Below, in pieces: positions 19,500 through 21,843 of a stretch of DNA of 21,843 bases (position 1 is its first letter; each line of letters begins with the position of its first letter). The stretch spans positions 403,444 to 425,286 of the forward strand of contig QKYT01000002.1 in the NCBI GenBank assembly GCA_003550305.1. Direction: 5' to 3'. Below the pieces are notes generated by a model. That model made no database searches. It was not told the DNA's origin and worked only from the letters and a program-made list of their open reading frames with translations. This DNA comes from Glomus cerebriforme. Taxonomy: Eukaryota > Glomeromycota > Glomeromycetes > Glomerales > Glomeraceae. The translations under genes and the position numbers were made by a program.

Positions 19500-19966
19500 C
19501 TATCTAGATTCTAGAATACATGCATATATATCATGTATTTGCTGATCAACTGATTCTAAAAAATATATAATACATAATTTAATTATAACCATTAATTTTC
19601 AGAAATATAAATAATTTTAAAAGATAAATTCTTACTGGACCTTTGCCAATCTCCCTCCTCAAATAACCCAAAGAACATTCTTCTACTTCTTGTATTTTGT
19701 GCTCCTCTACTTGCCAAACGCTAATTGATTCTAAAAAAATATTAAAATATTAAAATATATATTTAATAGTATTAATTAACATAAAATATACTTATCAAAT
19801 AATCTTTTCTTAAAATTTTCCATTTAATTTTTACCTGATCCCCTGTAAAACGTGTTCCAAAAACATTATTAATCTTTCTTACTATGTTTTGCCAAAATCC
19901 TGCACGCCCTCTTTTACCCAAGTTCTAATATTCGTCATTCCTTGCCATTTGTTGATTTGGGTTCAT
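19500..19966 (-). pseudogene. Broken Myb/SANT-like (trihelix type) gene, transposon-associated
   Basis: Exon-like pieces are 19966-19792, 19730-19636 and 19555-19500. The first reads MNPNQQMARNDEY, a TAG stop, then NLGKRGRAGFWQNIVRKINN, VFGTRFTGDQ and VKIKWKILRKDYLI. The pattern of aromatic residues and the closing KIKWKILRKDY fit the Myb/SANT-like fold found beside PIF/Harbinger and other transposons. The second piece joins in phase (SISVWQVEEHKIQEVEECSL) and ends CCA-GTAAG. The third reads ESVDQQIHDIYACILESR, then TAG, but needs one extra base to join in frame. The internal stop and the phase break make it a pseudogene. Its role was probably DNA binding. Both downstream pieces follow TTTTTTAG acceptors and begin AATCA(A/G)TT. 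Confidence 0.55.
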
Positions 19967-20465
19967 TTTAATAAAAAGATTTAAAATTTGAATTTGATTA
20001 AAAAAAAAAATTGAAATATTTTTCTCCTTTATAAATAAATTTTTTACACTCATGTAATCGTAAAATTTTTTTTATTTTCTTACTCATACACCTATTTATA
20101 AAATATATCACTTAAAATTCAAATTAATAATGATATTATTAAGGTAATCAAATAATTTAAATAAGATGTGATTTAATTATAAAGGGATGATTGAAACTGA
20201 AATCGGCTTGAAAGTGGATTGATCAAAATTTTGATAATTTCATAATAAATGCTTAATTTCTTCTTAATTTTCTATTAAAATTTAAAATTAGATTGAAGAT
20301 GGATTGAAAGAAGATTGAAAGAGGATTGATTAAATTTTGATCACTGATCGAAAATTTTGATTGTTGCCTAGTCCCACTTTTATTACATTATATTATTCCC
20401 AACACATCATTTTTATCACTGATATAAATCTCATCATCTACTTATAGTATTACAAAGATACTAAA
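19967..20465. repeat. Intergenic stretch with 'GATTGAAAG' repeats
   Basis: Between 20185 and 20365 the words GATTGAAA, GATTGAAG, GGATTGATCAAAATTTTGAT and GATTGATTAAATTTTGATC recur, forming direct and inverted copies around TTGATCAAAATTTTGA. The array ends near GTTGCCTAGTCCCA (20363-20376). It may be part of the neighbouring element's end. No gene is seen. Confidence 0.5.
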
Positions 20466-21530
20466 CTAATTTTGATTCCCAAATTCTTCTTGTAATAACG
20501 CGTTTATATCAAAAACCTTTTCTCTATGATCAATCAGTTGTTTTTCAATATGCACTTCTATAACTTGTACTTCAAGAAGTTGGCGTAACTCTTCAGATGC
20601 CAAATTTAAGTATTCATCAATTCTATTATCATTATTATTCGTATCATCTTCATTTTTATCATTACTTATATCTGAATCCTCGTCTCCAAATTCTTCTTCT
20701 ACTTCAATAATATCATCATCATCAGCAAAATGTTCAGACAAATTTTTCTTAACTTCTTCATAAAATTTTTCTTCTTGCAAACCTTGATATACATATTTTA
20801 ATTCCTCTTTTGCATTTGTAATATAATAGGCATGTAATTTTGCCATATTTTGTACATGATCGATTCCTAGTCTTTATGTTTATAAAAAAATTATTAAATT
20901 ATTAATTATTAGTTATATAGAATTTATTTATATAAATTAAAATTACAATTTGCTACCTGGTTCTTCGTTTACTTATCATCCATCCTAATACTGAGCGTTA
21001 TATAGTTTTATCAATAAAATTTTCAAAGCTAAATCTCAAATATAATTTTTGTTATCATTTTCTTCATACATCAATTTCCACCAGCTTTGAACTGTATATA
21101 TTTCATCAACAAATTGATGATCATATGGAGCTTTTTTATTTTTATAATTTAAGAACTGACCAATCAAAGCCTGACTAGAAATTTTTCCTCTGCCCATTTT
21201 GAGCCATATTTCTCAAATCTGATATTCAATTATTTTGCGAAAAGTACTTGTCTTTATTAAATGTAAATAATAATTAATTTGTTAAAAAAAAATAAAACTA
21301 GTCTATAAAAAAATTTACTTACCATGATATTTTGGATGTAATATATATGCAAGCATATATAATTTAATATCGAATTGCTTCCAGCGCCTATTAAAAATTT
21401 TAATGCATTCTTCACAAAATGATACTTGATGTGTTTCAGGTAAATCCTTAATAGTGGCATAAAGCTTAAGACTAGAGTACACAGTATATGTAAATTTGAT
21501 AGTCACGTGATAGAAAATCAATTTTAAAAT
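20466..21530 (-). pseudogene. hAT-family transposase pseudogene (C-terminal dimerisation region)
   Basis: Three exon-like pieces on the minus strand. The first (about 21521-21324) reads CEECIKIFNRRWKQFDIKLY and MLAYILHPKYHG before a GTAAGT donor. The second (about 21251-20957) reads STFRKIIEYQI, stop, EIWLKMGRGKISSQALIGQF, APYDHQFVDEIYTVQSWWKL, NKNYI, stop, DLALKILLIKLYNAQ, then shifts frame to VLGWMISKRRTR. The third (20871-20466) joins in phase as RLGIDHVQNMAKLHAYYITN and continues through an acidic Asp/Glu/Asn-rich tail to a stop at 20466. The WW, DLALKIL, VLGW and RTRLGIDHVQNMAKL motifs are those of the hAT dimerisation domain; the usual S-ERVFS part before VLGW is lost. Two TGA stops and a frameshift inactivate it. 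Upstream catalytic exons are not visible and may lie beyond the window edge. Confidence 0.78.
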
Positions 21531-21843
21531 AATACAAGAAAATATTAGTCTAATAAAAAAAAGGCAATATGTGCCAAACCTTTTTCAGATTTTTTGTGTA
21601 AGCTCTTTGGAACCAATAATATACATCGTATAAAAATTAAAGTTTGTTTTATTTCATTAAAATACTTTTATATTCGTATGAAGTAAGTTTAAAAAAACTG
21701 CCAATTTTTCAAAAAGTCTGCCAATTTTTTAGTTTGTCCTAAGTAACCATAACTAAAACTTTTATATTTTATCAAAAAATCATTATAAAAACCAAAAAGT
21801 AAGTTTATTTTATTTGTTTTTTTCTCTTAAATAAAAAAAGAAA
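21531..21843. other. AT-rich window edge
   Basis: No gene is supported. On the minus strand this could be intron or upstream sequence of the hAT pseudogene. A CACGTG lies just inside the neighbouring feature at 21505-21510. Confidence 0.3.

Noticed and set aside
71..21510. CACGTG palindromes at about 73, 9487 and 21505
   Set aside because: Three six-base matches in nearly 22 kb, none close to a gene start, are compatible with chance or shared repeat DNA.
1..21843. CRISPR array, prokaryotic operon or defence-system signatures
   Set aside because: The window has spliced genes, a Pol III tRNA gene and eukaryotic transposons; the tandem repeats lack unique spacers.

Overview
The window is eukaryotic and strongly AT-rich. 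It has short introns (about 68-180 bp) with GT..AG borders, long homopolymer runs and many broken transposase genes. Together these suggest a fungus, most likely an arbuscular mycorrhizal fungus of the Rhizophagus type (Glomeromycotina). That assignment is inference from composition, gene structure and the look of the repeat-derived proteins; no database was searched. Eight ambiguous bases (seven N between 181 and 216, one at 15852) indicate draft assembly.

Layout. 1-3000 is a repeat and mobile-element graveyard: a 74-bp-spaced direct repeat, a frameshifted Tc1/mariner transposase, a broken fragment of a probable lineage-specific family, and a zinc-knuckle tail of a transposase-like gene. 3170-8846 is a compact gene island with three multi-exon genes that I could assemble with all exon phases matching: an orphan seven-transmembrane protein (minus, 6 exons, 351 aa), a Rad1-like subunit of the 9-1-1 checkpoint clamp (plus, 7 exons, 328 aa) and the Hsp90 co-chaperone Cns1/TTC4 (minus, 5 exons, 359 aa). 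The Rad1 and Cns1 genes converge, with stop codons about 200 bp apart. 8850-10500 is intergenic with one broken coding stretch. 10566-12473 is an intronless membrane-anchored RING-H2 E3 ubiquitin ligase, followed by a tRNA-Gly(GCC) gene at 12933.

From 13035 to the end I found no intact gene. This part holds a GC-richer fold-back MITE (14061-14377), a tandem array of about 147-bp AT-rich units (15095-15535), and a roughly 1-kb GC-richer retroposed insert in minus orientation (16817-17835). The insert has a poly(A) tail, an AATAAA signal and 15-bp target site duplications. Further on are a repeat carrying an HTH-like remnant, a 19-bp minisatellite, a broken Myb/SANT-like gene and a broken hAT transposase (both minus).

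The intact genes are functionally unrelated housekeeping or signalling genes (DNA-damage checkpoint, chaperone, ubiquitin, a possible receptor) and do not form a pathway. The most novel-looking items are the retroposed block with its clean hallmarks, the palindromic MITE and the orphan 7TM protein. I saw no CRISPR array, biosynthetic cluster or new defence system.
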